DNA of 40,429 nt from a bacterium BMS3Bbin05 (GCA_002897855.1 BDTO01000077.1:1-40429); one strand, 5' to 3'; shown: positions 16,757 to 24,646, counted from the stretch's first letter. Numbers and translations are program-made. The notes: generated from the sequence alone by a model not told the origin.

Positions 16757-16972
16757 TTATTTGCCCGATAATTGTTTGCCTGCCTTTTCCAGAAGTTTAA
16801 TCACATCTTCTGTCTTTTCAGGAGCTATTGTTACGCCCTTCTTTGTCGGTTTCCATTCACCGTCATTGGCTTCATAATAGATCCTCAGATCAATGTAGTC
16901 ACGCCCTTTGAAACTTTCCGTACTCACTCTCAGCCTCTCGGTTGGGTTCCTTTCGATTTCCCCGATTAACAT
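16757..16972 (-). CDS. PC4/p15-type ssDNA-binding protein
   Basis: This 71-residue protein matches the PC4 fold. FKGRDYIDLRIYYEANDGEWKPTKKGVTI is a compact beta-sheet with the conserved D-x-R-x-Y-Y and W-x-P-T-K-K-G elements, followed by a C-terminal helix. Bacterial PC4-like proteins bind single-stranded nucleic acid as dimers and are linked to transcription or repair. GAAGGAGG lies 8 bp upstream on the minus strand. It is convergent with the Mut7-C gene, 19 bp between stops. Confidence 0.85.
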   Translation of the reverse strand: MLIGEIERNPTERLRVSTESFKGRDYIDLRIYYEANDGEWKPTKKGVTIAPEKTEDVIKLLEKAGKQLSGK

Positions 16973-17135
16973 TTTTTTCCTCCTTCTTCATGCATGTTTT
17001 GTTCAGAAGCTTGAATTTGAATTTAATTATTCCATTATACCCTATTTATTTGTCAAGTTTTGTGAAACAGGAGTTCCCCCAAGAATCAGTAATCAAACCA
17101 CATAACTCTTTAATGAAAAAAGAAAAACTGTTCTT

Positions 17136-17320
17136 AACTGGCTGTTGCCCAAACCATAAATTGTCATCCCTTAAATAAATTCAGGGCAGGCTCTGAACCA
17201 TGTGTCCCGAAAACTCCCGGGATATTGTTTCAGGGCCTCGTACCTCATTATTTTTATTAGATTCTGAATCAAGTTCAGAATGACAGTAAGGGCTTTTTCC
17301 TATTTGGGCAACAGCCCGTT
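17136..17320. repeat. second MITE-like element
   Basis: An ~185-bp non-coding element. The left end AACTGGCTGTTGCCCAAA (17136-17153) and right end TTTGGGCAACAGCCCGTT (17303-17320) are inverted repeats with one mismatch in 18. Inside are two facing half-sites of the GTCATCC/TTCAGAATGACAG type and a CCCGGG-centred palindrome (about 17205-17222). No open frame of note. Only one copy is in this window. It accounts for much of the 0.5-kb gap between the PC4 gene and the redoxin fragment. Confidence 0.65.
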
Positions 17321-17472
17321 GGCAAGTGGCCGGTGTTGGTTATAGGAAATAGGGGAACTCCTGGAGTGAAAAGGCCGAATTCTTTAAATTCGGGGAAGAT
17401 CGCTTATTGAAAAATACACGGTTATGTGATAAATTGAATCATGCCGTAAGGAATTCCCGGAAGGTATCTGCC

Positions 17473-17637
17473 ATGGCTCAGGACAGTGCAATAAAGCTGG
17501 ATACGGGTGATCTGTTCCCCACAATGGAGATTAAGACAGTTGAAGGGGATATTATGGTTCTTCCTGATAATCTTGAGGGTGTATGGAATGTTTTGCTGTT
17601 TTACCGGGGGCATCGGTTTTTTTATCTCTGTTATTGA
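17473..17637 (+). pseudogene. N-terminal stump of a peroxiredoxin-like (redoxin) gene
   Basis: The 54-residue reading frame (ATG 17473, GGAAGG 8 bp upstream) begins like AhpC/TSA-type redoxins: KLDTGDLFPTMEI, then LEGVWNVLLFYRGH. In intact relatives the sequence continues W-C-P-Y-C, containing the catalytic cysteine. Here it breaks right after RGH into an unrelated FFYLCY and a stop. The catalytic motif and the remaining ~100 residues are gone, so it is a decayed remnant. It stands directly upstream of citrate synthase. Confidence 0.6.
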
Positions 17638-17758
17638 GACACAGATATGGGGCGATTTTTTTCGGGGAAATAATATATAATAAATTTTCTGCAAGAAAAT
17701 ACCCCATGATGGTGTAATACCTTATTGTGCATTTATCTGTTTTTTGTTCGGAGGAATT

Positions 17759-19093
17759 GTGGATAATTTGCTTGAAAAGATAGCGCGACTTGAAGAAAAA
17801 CACAATAAACTTGACCCTGAATTTGTCAAAAAGAAAAATATTAAATTGGGGTTGAGAAACCTCGACGGCACCGGAGTTGTCGTCGGAATAACAAGTAAGG
17901 GGCAGGTCAGGGGGTATGAGAAGGACAAATGGGGCAAAAGCCGTCCGACCCCTGGAAAGATTTATTATTGCGGTATCGATGTAGAAGAAATAGTCGACAA
18001 TATAGAAAAAGAAAAAAGATTTGGTTTTGAAGAAGTTGCTTATCTGCTTCTTACCGGAAAACTTCCCACTGCAGAAGACCTCCATGGCTTTTTGCATGAA
18101 CTCGGAGTGAAAAGGCGGATACCGGACGTAGCCAAAAAGGTGATAAGGTTCAATTCCAGGAATAATGACCAGATGGGTGCATTACATGCGGCGGTTTCCT
18201 CTCTCCACAAGTTTGATCCTGATCCCCGTTCAACTGACATAAGGGATGTAACGCGCCAGTGTGTCGATCTCATAGCCAAATTCCCGACAATTATTGCCTA
18301 TAATTACTGCGTATTGAGGTCAAATGGGAGCAGGACCCATCCGACTTTTGTTCCTCCGGAAAGCAGTCTGAGCACTGCGCAGAACTTTTTCTATATGGTG
18401 CAGGGAAAGATACCCGATGATGAGATAGCCCACGTCTTTGATATAGCTCTCATTCTCCACGCAGAGCACGGAGGCGGAAATAATTCTACTTTTACGGTCA
18501 GGACCGTCTCTTCGAGCCTTACCGATACTTATATGGCGATGTGCGCGGGGATAGCTTCACTTTCGGGTCACCTCCATGGCGGAGCCAATGAAGCCGTAAT
18601 GAATATGATGGAGGGAATTAAGAAAGATGTGAAAGACTGGAATGATGATGACGAGATAGTTTCATGTCTTGAGAATATACTGGATGGAAAGTCCGGCGAC
18701 CGGTCCGGGAAAATTTACGGGCTCGGCCATGCAGTCTATACGATTTCTGATCCGAGAGCAACAATCCTTAAAGAGAAAGCGCGTACATTTGCCAGTAAGA
18801 AGGGAAGGCTCGATGAATTTAATCTCTATGAGAAAGTAGCCGAGCAGTCAGTAAGGCTGATCAGGAGGAAGAAGGGAAAAAAGGTGAGTCCCAATGTCGA
18901 CTTCTATTCCGGATTTGTCTATGATATGATGGGCATTCCAAGTGAACTCTTTACACCTATTTTTGCGATGTCGAGGATCGCCGGCTGGTCTGCCCACAGG
19001 ATAGAGGAGATAATTCAGGGCAGGCTTATCCGCCCCGCGTATATTTCTTCGTGGAATAAGCCAATTACTTATACTCCCATAAAGAAAAGATAA
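17759..19093 (+). CDS. gltA: citrate synthase
   Basis: The 444-residue enzyme condenses acetyl-CoA and oxaloacetate. Catalytic landmarks are ILHAEHGGGNNSTF, SGHLHGGANEAVM with the first active-site His, GLGHAVYTISDPRA with the second, and NVDFYSGFVYDMMGIP with the Asp. The N-terminus has the helical, Lys-rich extension of the large bacterial type. I chose GTG 17759 because GGAGG at 17750-17754 is just upstream; a TTG at 17744 would precede the ribosome site. 2-methylcitrate synthase is a less likely alternative. There are no other TCA genes near. Confidence 0.9.
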   Translation: MDNLLEKIARLEEKHNKLDPEFVKKKNIKLGLRNLDGTGVVVGITSKGQVRGYEKDKWGKSRPTPGKIYYCGIDVEEIVDNIEKEKRFGFEEVAYLLLTGKLPTAEDLHGFLHELGVKRRIPDVAKKVIRFNSRNNDQMGALHAAVSSLHKFDPDPRSTDIRDVTRQCVDLIAKFPTIIAYNYCVLRSNGSRTHPTFVPPESSLSTAQNFFYMVQGKIPDDEIAHVFDIALILHAEHGGGNNSTFTVRTVSSSLTDTYMAMCAGIASLSGHLHGGANEAVMNMMEGIKKDVKDWNDDDEIVSCLENILDGKSGDRSGKIYGLGHAVYTISDPRATILKEKARTFASKKGRLDEFNLYEKVAEQSVRLIRRKKGKKVSPNVDFYSGFVYDMMGIPSELFTPIFAMSRIAGWSAHRIEEIIQGRLIRPAYISSWNKPITYTPIKKR

Positions 19094-19294
19094 AAACCGA
19101 CCATCCGAAGAATCATGCTTTTCCCGGACACTTCCGTTCAGATGTCAAATCATTTGCCACGATAGCCGAAAAACTTTTTCCGGTCATTCTGAACCCTGGA
19201 ATTTATGGACCCTTTTCCGCAACGAAACGGGAGAAGAACCTGATATAATAAAAAGGAACTAATATGGATAGAGAGTGTATTCCCCGTGGTCTTT

Positions 19295-19352
19295 TGCCTG
19301 TCCCGACAAAGTCGGGGCCTGCCTGTACGTATCGCGCAGACAGGCCGCTGGG
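19295..19352. repeat. palindromic repeat related to the 12.5/30.5-kb element
   Basis: GCCTGTCCCGACAAAGTCGGGGC forms one hairpin, followed by CCTGCCTGTACG and CGCAGACAGGCCG. The latter is an inverted, diverged version of the GCCTGTCTGCGTGCGGCACGCACAGGCAGG palindrome elsewhere. It lies in the immediate leader of the HMA gene, ending 16 bp before its ribosome site, so it would be transcribed as structured 5' UTR. Confidence 0.5.
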
Positions 19353-19378
19353 ACTCTTCAATATTGTGGAGGAAGCAT

Positions 19379-19594
19379 ATGAAGAATATCTCACTGAATG
19401 TATCAAAGGATTTCTGTGCCGAGTGCTCGATGGCCCTGAGAAGATTCATTGGAAAAATGGATGGTGTCGATTCAATAGGGGTTGAGGATGGCAGGGTTGT
19501 GATAAATTTTGATGAGGGAAAGATGGAAGAAGAGTTTTTGCGCCGGATTACTAACGACAGCCTTGTAAAACTCGGTTACAAAGTTCCGGATTAA
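19379..19594 (+). CDS. heavy-metal-associated (HMA)-like small protein
   Basis: The 71-residue protein has the ferredoxin-like HMA layout: SLNVSKDFCAECSMALRRFI with CxxC at residues 13 and 16, then VDSIGVEDGRVVINFDEGKM and a C-terminal LGYKVPD. Such proteins carry Cu(I) or other soft metals, or form domains of P-type ATPases. The usual GM before CxxC is replaced by DF. GGAGGAA at 19368-19374 fixes ATG 19379. It ends 4 bp inside the convergent ligA. No transport ATPase is adjacent, so a stand-alone chaperone role is only an inference. Confidence 0.78.
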   Translation: MKNISLNVSKDFCAECSMALRRFIGKMDGVDSIGVEDGRVVINFDEGKMEEEFLRRITNDSLVKLGYKVPD

Positions 19595-21630
19595 AACAGC
19601 ATGTCTGTCTTCCCCTTCGAAAGCCTCAATAGTTCATCGTAGGAAATGACTTTTACACCAAGTTTCCGTGCATTTTCAATCTTTGAGCCCGGGTTTACCC
19701 CTGCGACGACATAATCGGTCTTTTTTGATACGGATGAGGCTGCATGGCCTCCGTTTATTTCAATGAAAGATTCAACCTCATTGCGGGGTTTTGGAAGCGT
19801 GCCGGTGATTACGAACGTCAATCCCTCAAAAGGTCTTTTATCCTTTGACGTCCTCTCGAAATCCGGATTCGTGATGCTGATACCGCTTTTCCTCAATGTT
19901 TCCAGTGTCCTGATATTCTTTTCATCATTGAAGAAACCGGAAATCGCCGCGGAGATCTTTTCTCCCAACTGATCGATCTCTGTCAGCTTGTCCATTTTTA
20001 TATTGTAAAGGTCGTCAAGTGAATAAAAATGCTTTGCAATGACCCTTGACACAAATTCACCGACATGGCGGATGCCGAGCGCATAAATGAACTTCGAAAG
20101 AGTGGTCTTCTTACTCCGTTCGATGGCCTTTATCAGATTTTCGGCCGATTTATCGGCAAAGCGAGGCAGCCCGGTGAGGTCTTCTTTTTTAAGTCTGTAA
20201 ATATCGGTGAAGGTTTTTATCAGGCCGTGACTGTAAAGGAGTTCCACATTTTTCTCTCCAAGTCCTTCGATATCCATAGCTGCCCGTGACGCAAAGTGTT
20301 TTATCTTTTCCTGCACCTGTGCGGGGCAGTCAAGACCTATGCACCTGAGCGCAACTTCTCCCTCTTCCCGTATAACGCGGGAACCGCAGGCTGTACATTT
20401 ATCAGGGATGGGAAATTTTTTTTCCTTCCCGGTCCTTCTTTCCCTGACCACCATGGTTACATGGGGTATAACATCTCCTGCGCGTTCGACTACAACAGTG
20501 TCTCCGATGCGAATGTCCTTTCGTTCAATCTCGTCCCAGTTGTGGAGCGTAGACCTGGATACAGTAACACCGCCTATCTTTACAGGTTCAAGTATTGCTA
20601 CCGGAGTTATTGTCCCTGTCCTCCCTACACTTGCAACGATATCCCGGATCCGGGTTGTTCCCTGATGTGCAGGAAATTTGTAGGCGATAGCCCATCTCGG
20701 CTCTCTTGTCTTTACTCCCAGTTTTTCCTGAAGTTTAAAGTCGTTGACCTTTACAACCGCTCCGTCAATCTCAAAAGGCAGGCTGCTTCTCTTTTCCCCC
20801 AACTCTTCGATGATCTTTATCACTTCTTCGGCATTTTCCGCCAATTTAATGATCTTCGGAACCGGGAATCTGTGCTTCCTCAGCCAGTCCATGAATTCCA
20901 TGTGGTTATTAAAAGTAATACCTGCAATAAAGCCAGCGCCGTAACATGACATGTGGAGATTTCTTGAGGCGGTAATCGAAGAATCGAGCTGTCTGACGGA
21001 CCCTGCAGCAGCATTTCTCGGGTTGGCAAAAGGGGGTTCTCCATCTTTTTCTCTTTCGCTGTTCAATTTCTCGAAGTCGCGGATATTCATATATATCTCA
21101 CCCCTGATATCAATCTCATCCGGCACCGGTCCGCTACCTTCAATGGAAAGTGGTATGGATTTGATCGTCTTGACATTCAGCGTAATATCCTCACCCGTGA
21201 TGCCGTCTCCACGTGTAGAGGCCTTTTTGAGTATGCCTTTTTCGTAGTTCAGTTCAACAGCCAGTCCATCGTACTTTGGTTCTACTGTATAAATGATGTT
21301 ATTGTCGCTCTTGAGATATCTCTTAAGCCTTGTGTCAAAATCTCTCAGTTCATCAAATGAAAAGGCATTGTCGAGTGAGAGCATCGGCTGTTTGTGGACG
21401 ACCTTTTCAAATTTGTCCAGTGGCGCTGCGCCTACCCTTTGAGTAGGGGAGCCGGCAAGCACAAAACCATAATCCTCCTCAAGCCTTTTAAGTTTTCTGA
21501 AGAGCCGGTCGTATTCTTCATCGGAGATAACAGGCGAGTCGAGCACATAATATCTGTAATTGTGCTCATTAATCTCTCTTACAAGTTTACCAATCTCTTT
21601 TCTTATGCTGTCAGGAACGGAGTTCTTCAT
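19591..21630 (-). CDS. ligA: NAD-dependent DNA ligase LigA
   Basis: The full-length 679-residue ligase seals nicks in replication and repair. The NAD-binding Ia domain (HNYRYYVLDSPVISDEEYD) is followed by the adenylation motif VEPKYDGLAVE with catalytic K119, and DIRGEIYM. The OB fold comes next, then a four-cysteine zinc finger (CTACGSR...CIGLDCPAQ), HhH repeats (DIEGLGEKNVELL, GLPRFADKSAENL), and a C-terminal BRCT domain (FEGLTFVITGTLPKPRNEVE). All parts are intact. It overlaps the end of the HMA gene by 4 bp in tail-to-tail orientation. There is no strong Shine-Dalgarno upstream of 21630. Confidence 0.97.
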   Translation of the reverse strand: MKNSVPDSIRKEIGKLVREINEHNYRYYVLDSPVISDEEYDRLFRKLKRLEEDYGFVLAGSPTQRVGAAPLDKFEKVVHKQPMLSLDNAFSFDELRDFDTRLKRYLKSDNNIIYTVEPKYDGLAVELNYEKGILKKASTRGDGITGEDITLNVKTIKSIPLSIEGSGPVPDEIDIRGEIYMNIRDFEKLNSEREKDGEPPFANPRNAAAGSVRQLDSSITASRNLHMSCYGAGFIAGITFNNHMEFMDWLRKHRFPVPKIIKLAENAEEVIKIIEELGEKRSSLPFEIDGAVVKVNDFKLQEKLGVKTREPRWAIAYKFPAHQGTTRIRDIVASVGRTGTITPVAILEPVKIGGVTVSRSTLHNWDEIERKDIRIGDTVVVERAGDVIPHVTMVVRERRTGKEKKFPIPDKCTACGSRVIREEGEVALRCIGLDCPAQVQEKIKHFASRAAMDIEGLGEKNVELLYSHGLIKTFTDIYRLKKEDLTGLPRFADKSAENLIKAIERSKKTTLSKFIYALGIRHVGEFVSRVIAKHFYSLDDLYNIKMDKLTEIDQLGEKISAAISGFFNDEKNIRTLETLRKSGISITNPDFERTSKDKRPFEGLTFVITGTLPKPRNEVESFIEINGGHAASSVSKKTDYVVAGVNPGSKIENARKLGVKVISYDELLRLSKGKTDMLF

Positions 21631-21689
21631 AGTCTTAATTATAAAACAAAGATTGATGGTGTCGCAAAAAATCGCCGGATCCTGTGTCT

Positions 21690-21985
21690 CTCCGTGTCAA
21701 TCTGTGGCTAAAAATCCTTTTCTTTCTTTGCCACTGATTTTCACAGGCTAAGGGGGGATCAGGGTTTGGGGATTGGGGTTTGGTTTTTTGCCAACCACTC
21801 ACCCCTCACCTGTTTGCAATTTGCCACAGAGCCATTTAGCTTGTCAGCTTGCAGGCTTGCCGGCCTCGTCAGCCTTAAGCCTTAAGCCTTTTCTTAAGTC
21901 CGTGTCCGTCTGTGGCCGAATATGTCTTTAGGTTTTTTCTTAATCCGCGTAAATCCGCGGCTGAAAAAGACGGGATTCTTTGTTG
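21690..21985. repeat. degenerate repeat block upstream of ligA
   Basis: This is an inverted counterpart of 10830-11165. It contains CTGTGGCTAAAAATCCTTTTC, the run AGCCTTAAGCCTTAAGCC (about 21872-21890), GTCCGTGTCCGTCTGTGGC, and CCGCGTAAATCCGCGGCTGAAAA (about 21944-21966). With 21986-22023 it fills the 455-bp gap before the zinc-ribbon gene's terminator. No gene is seen. Confidence 0.55.
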
Positions 21986-22023
21986 ATACTCAGGATGATA
22001 CATAAATGGTAACAGTCTGTGAA

Positions 22024-22064
22024 ATAAAAAATGAGCCCGGTGACGGGACAACGTGTCACCGGGC
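22024..22064 (-). terminator. rho-independent terminator for the zinc-ribbon gene
   Basis: On the minus strand, GCCCGGTGAC (22064-22055) and GTCACCGGGC (22044-22035) form a perfect 10-bp GC-rich stem. It is followed by TCATTTTTTATTTC. It begins 22 bp after the stop of the Cys-rich gene. Confidence 0.88.
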
Positions 22065-22085
22065 AGGAGGGGGAGGAAATTATGC

Positions 22086-22358
22086 TTAGCAGACATGGAC
22101 GCCCGCACATGTAATGCAGGAGTCCTGTTCGATGATTACATTGTCATTTTTCAGCAACAGAAGTTGCCGCTTGATCGTATGGTTTGGAGCAAACAGTATT
22201 GCCATCTCTTTGTTAACCACTTCATGTGATCCGCAGTTATGACAATAAAATATGAAAGAGTCTTTTGTTTCACTTGCACAGCTTCTGCAGAGAGCTGACG
22301 ATGGTTTTTTATAATGATTCAAAGGCGAAAAGTCTTTATGGCATATTGAGCATTTCAT
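22086..22358 (-). CDS. small Cys-rich zinc-ribbon protein, function unknown
   Basis: This 90-residue protein has CSICHK at 3-6, CRSC at about 24-27 and CHNC at about 39-42, spacing that suggests one or two zinc-ribbon sites. An additional CITC at about 80-83 and a terminal Cys follow. The first half resembles generic zinc fingers of the 'CxxC...CxxC' class. The second half (KEMAILFAPNHTIKRQLLLLKNDN) is a beta/helix segment I do not recognise. AAAGGAGG is about 10 bp before the start, and a strong terminator follows, so it is a monocistronic, probably expressed gene. Confidence 0.7.
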   Translation of the reverse strand: MKCSICHKDFSPLNHYKKPSSALCRSCASETKDSFIFYCHNCGSHEVVNKEMAILFAPNHTIKRQLLLLKNDNVIIEQDSCITCAGVHVC

Positions 22359-22515
22359 CTTCGGCCTCCTTTTGTCTGCAGCCGGCAGCCCTTCGACTGT
22401 CTGTTGAGATTATCATTAATCTTTCTCTCAATCTTATTAATGTTATAGCATATTATATGCCAGCAATTATTTTAAGGAACTAATTTAGCGTAATTAACTC
22501 AAATGTATAATAATT

Positions 22516-22660
22516 AGAGTCTGTGTATAAAGTCAGTCTCTCTATCTGTCATTCCGGCAGTTCTTAAGCCGGAATCTATTCTTTTCAATAAGTTCTGAAT
22601 GACGGATTACAGATTTGGGGCATGACAGAAATAAAAAACGGCAATTTATACACAGACTCT
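22516..22660 (+). repeat. MITE-like element, copy B (complete)
   Basis: The 145-bp element begins AGAGTCTGTGTATAAA and ends TTTATACACAGACTCT, a perfect 16-bp inverted repeat. AATT flanks it on both sides (22512-22515 and 22661-22664), consistent with a 4-bp target duplication. The interior carries CCGGCAGTTCTTAAGCCGG instead of the CCCGACTTAGTCGGG palindrome of copies A and C. It has no coding capacity. Confidence 0.85.
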
Positions 22661-22779
22661 AATTAGCAAGTTATGGGATAATATTGGTAAGACAAAAAAG
22701 GAAAAATATATAAATCTTAAGATATGTTATGAAGTTAATTACATATTTTATTAATTACATGTACAGGCTTAAATAGATA

Positions 22780-22819
22780 TTTATCCATATCTGCTTGAGA
22801 CAAGACAGATATGGATAAA
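22780..22819 (-). terminator. hairpin after the PCYCGC gene, possible terminator
   Basis: TTTATCCATATCTG (22780-22793) and CAGATATGGATAAA (22806-22819) form a perfect 14-bp stem with a 12-nt loop, starting 13 bp after the TGA at 22832. The stem is AT-rich and the following T-tract is weak. A terminator or mRNA 3'-end stabiliser is likelier than chance. The rest of the gap (22661-22779) is AT-rich with nothing recognisable. Confidence 0.5.
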
Positions 22820-22831
22820 TTACAAATTTTG

Positions 22832-23284
22832 TCACATGTTGCCGAATTTTGAGTCAATTTCCGTACGGATCTGGTCTATGGAATATCCCTTGTTGTGTAA
22901 TTTGAAGACTGTCAAAGCCTCCCGCTGGCATAGCAGTCAGGAAGATCCGTGATATTCAACGAAACAGCTGAGAAGACTCTTGTGGTTGAAAGGAGGATTC
23001 TCACAATTGCAGTGACAATATACCTTATCAAGGATTTGGGGTATTTCCTTTGCGGCTGCATAAGCCTCTCCGGTCATACCCGAGAACTGGCCGGGATTGA
23101 GAACAGGCCTTGTTTCCCCGCCTTTAACCGTAAATAACCGTGTGGTCTTGCCGGAACCTTTGCTGTCAAATGGGTTGGCTACTACAATAAAAAGTCCTCC
23201 TGCAATAATTATTGCAATAATTATTGTAAACACAGGTACTTTCTTCCTGGTTGGCGACTTAGACTTATTTTTTTTCTTACTCAT
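22832..23284 (-). CDS. PCYCGC-family membrane protein, probable selenoprotein (in-frame TGA at 22937-22939)
   Basis: Read to the first TGA the protein is 115 residues. Read through it, it is 150, ending at the TGA 22832-22834. The N-terminus is basic, then one transmembrane segment (17-36), then an exported domain. That domain has Y-C-H-C-N-C (C90, C92, C94), H101 and CFVEYHGSS (C107) before the TGA at codon 116. After the TGA come L-L-C (C119), QREALTVFKLHNKGYSIDQI and a short tail. Known PCYCGC proteins have H-G-x-x-C-x-x-C followed by such a helix; here TGA replaces the first Cys, giving U-x-x-C. A hairpin follows the TGA directly. Family function is unknown; a thiol/selenol redox or metal role is an inference. 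It lies 71 bp after an M23 peptidase gene on the same strand. The alternative, a recent nonsense mutation, would not explain the hairpin or the exact Cys position. Confidence 0.72.
22907..22938 (-). promoter_or_regulatory. candidate bacterial SECIS hairpin
   Basis: Beginning at the second base of the TGA, GACTG (22938-22934) pairs with CAGTC (22911-22907). An inner GCC/GGC stem closes an apical loop AGCGGGA. Bacterial SECIS elements lie just 3' of the UGA, inside the coding region, with a short apical stem and G residues in the loop, which this matches. The outer stem is only 5 bp with bulged middle bases, so the structure is suggestive rather than proven. Confidence 0.55.
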
Positions 23285-23355
23285 AAGATTTACCTTCCCG
23301 TCTTTTTGGAAATATTATAGAAAAAAATAATGAAGAAAATATGAACGAAGCCTTA

Positions 23356-24189
23356 TTACAGCGGGAGGCTGAAGAGCGATAGGGGGTTTACAGTCAATCC
23401 CTCCCATTTAACGGTGAGGTGAAGGTGAGGGCCTGTGGCCCGCCCGGTTGAGCCGACAAGTCCAATAACGTCTGATCTGTTTATCCTCTGTCCCTCTTTG
23501 ACCAGTATCTTGTCCAGGTGCATATAAATGGAAAAAATACCGTCTCCGTGATCTATCATGACGGTATTGCCGCCAAAAAATTGACGGCCTGTAAGCGAAA
23601 CTACGCCGGAATTGATAGCCTTTACCCGCATTCCCCTCCTGCCCCTGTAATCAACACCCTTGTGTATGCTCTTTTTATGCCCGTTTATGATCCTCAATAT
23701 CCCGAATTTTGTTGAAACAGCTGTTTCTAACGGAGGGCTGAATCTGCCATGCCAGAGATGACCTGTCCGCTTCAACCATTTAGCCCTCATTATTGATATT
23801 TCATTTTCAGCCCTTCTCTCATCCTCCGGCGAGAGTGTTACTTTATCATCAGGAAGTTGGATCAGGATCTTCTTAGATTTTATTGCCCGCACATGTATCC
23901 TGACAGTCTTGGTCTCATTGCCCAGATGTACCCTTATATTATAATTCCCCGGAGGCTGCTCGATGCCGGTTGATGACAGGCCAATGTAATTACCTGGAGA
24001 TGTCATGTGGAAATTTATTTTATTTTTACCGACAATACCATAGGGATCGGCAATTTCCCCGGATTTAATTCTTACAACAAAAACATCACCCTGTCTTATG
24101 GTCCCGGGGGAGACCGATACATCAAAACAGAATGCGGTTGCCGGATATAGTATAAATACGAGAATCAGGGCTGCAATATTTTTTAACAT
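23356..24189 (-). CDS. M23-family metallopeptidase (LytM-type), secreted
   Basis: The 277-residue protein has an N-terminal signal peptide (hydrophobic 4-20, ending around AFC-F). A beta-sandwich region follows with VSPGTIRQGDVFVVRI and GNYNIRVHLG, then a C-terminal M23 domain (about 165-270). Zinc ligands are HKGVDYRG (His and Asp) and the final HLHL. GNTVMIDHGDGIFSIYMHL and GSTGRATGPHLHL are the classical strands. It should cleave peptidoglycan cross-bridges or activate amidases in the periplasm. It is followed by the PCYCGC gene and is divergent from 24311. Confidence 0.9.
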   Translation of the reverse strand: MLKNIAALILVFILYPATAFCFDVSVSPGTIRQGDVFVVRIKSGEIADPYGIVGKNKINFHMTSPGNYIGLSSTGIEQPPGNYNIRVHLGNETKTVRIHVRAIKSKKILIQLPDDKVTLSPEDERRAENEISIMRAKWLKRTGHLWHGRFSPPLETAVSTKFGILRIINGHKKSIHKGVDYRGRRGMRVKAINSGVVSLTGRQFFGGNTVMIDHGDGIFSIYMHLDKILVKEGQRINRSDVIGLVGSTGRATGPHLHLTVKWEGLTVNPLSLFSLPL

Positions 24190-24310
24190 TTTTAAAAGTT
24201 ATCATGAATATATGAAAAATAGCAACCGTCTTACCCATTGAATATTATTCATATGATTGGTTAAACTTATCAAATCGTATTAATTAACACCACACTTATT
24301 GGAGGTATTC

Positions 24311-24643
24311 ATGGAACTTGATGTGACTATAGGGGGCGAGTCGCTTTCTATAAACATTGATAACCCTTTTCACCTGGATTTGAAGTCTATAACGGATAAA
24401 ATCGAGGAGTTTCTGCGTCCAAGAGGATTGCATGTAAACGGACTCGATATCGAAGGGCTTCTGCCCCGTATGGTACGGGGAATTGCCGGGTGTGAGGATG
24501 GCTGTCCTGCAGATGCAAAGAGTCTTGTCAGTCAGGGATTTAACGATTTTGATATATCTTACATCGAGGGGGGTATACTTTCGGTAAAGGCCGATATCGA
24601 GGGGGGAAAGACGCTCGAGCTTAAGATGTTCCCGGAGTTTTGA
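24311..24643 (+). CDS. conserved-looking hypothetical protein with CxxxCP motif
   Basis: I do not recognise this 110-residue acidic protein. It consists of N-terminal strands (LDVTIGGESLSINI), an amphipathic helix (SITDKIEEFLRP), a central segment with GIAGCEDGCPADAKSLV (two cysteines four residues apart, followed by Pro), and a beta-rich C-terminus. No signal or membrane segment is seen. GGAGG at 24301-24305 places ATG 24311; a TTG at 24299 would overlap the ribosome site. Its stop is 3 bp from the convergent HEAT-repeat gene. Confidence 0.6.
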   Translation: MELDVTIGGESLSINIDNPFHLDLKSITDKIEEFLRPRGLHVNGLDIEGLLPRMVRGIAGCEDGCPADAKSLVSQGFNDFDISYIEGGILSVKADIEGGKTLELKMFPEF

Positions 24644-24646
24644 ATA

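Noticed and set aside
17722-17937. Minus-strand frames inside the citrate synthase and other core genes
   Set aside because: They are antisense shadows of well-supported genes with no family resemblance.
22937-23284. Ordinary 115-residue protein ending at the first TGA
   Set aside because: It would lack the conserved C-terminal C-x-x-C segment, which is present immediately in frame after the TGA; read-through as selenocysteine fits better.
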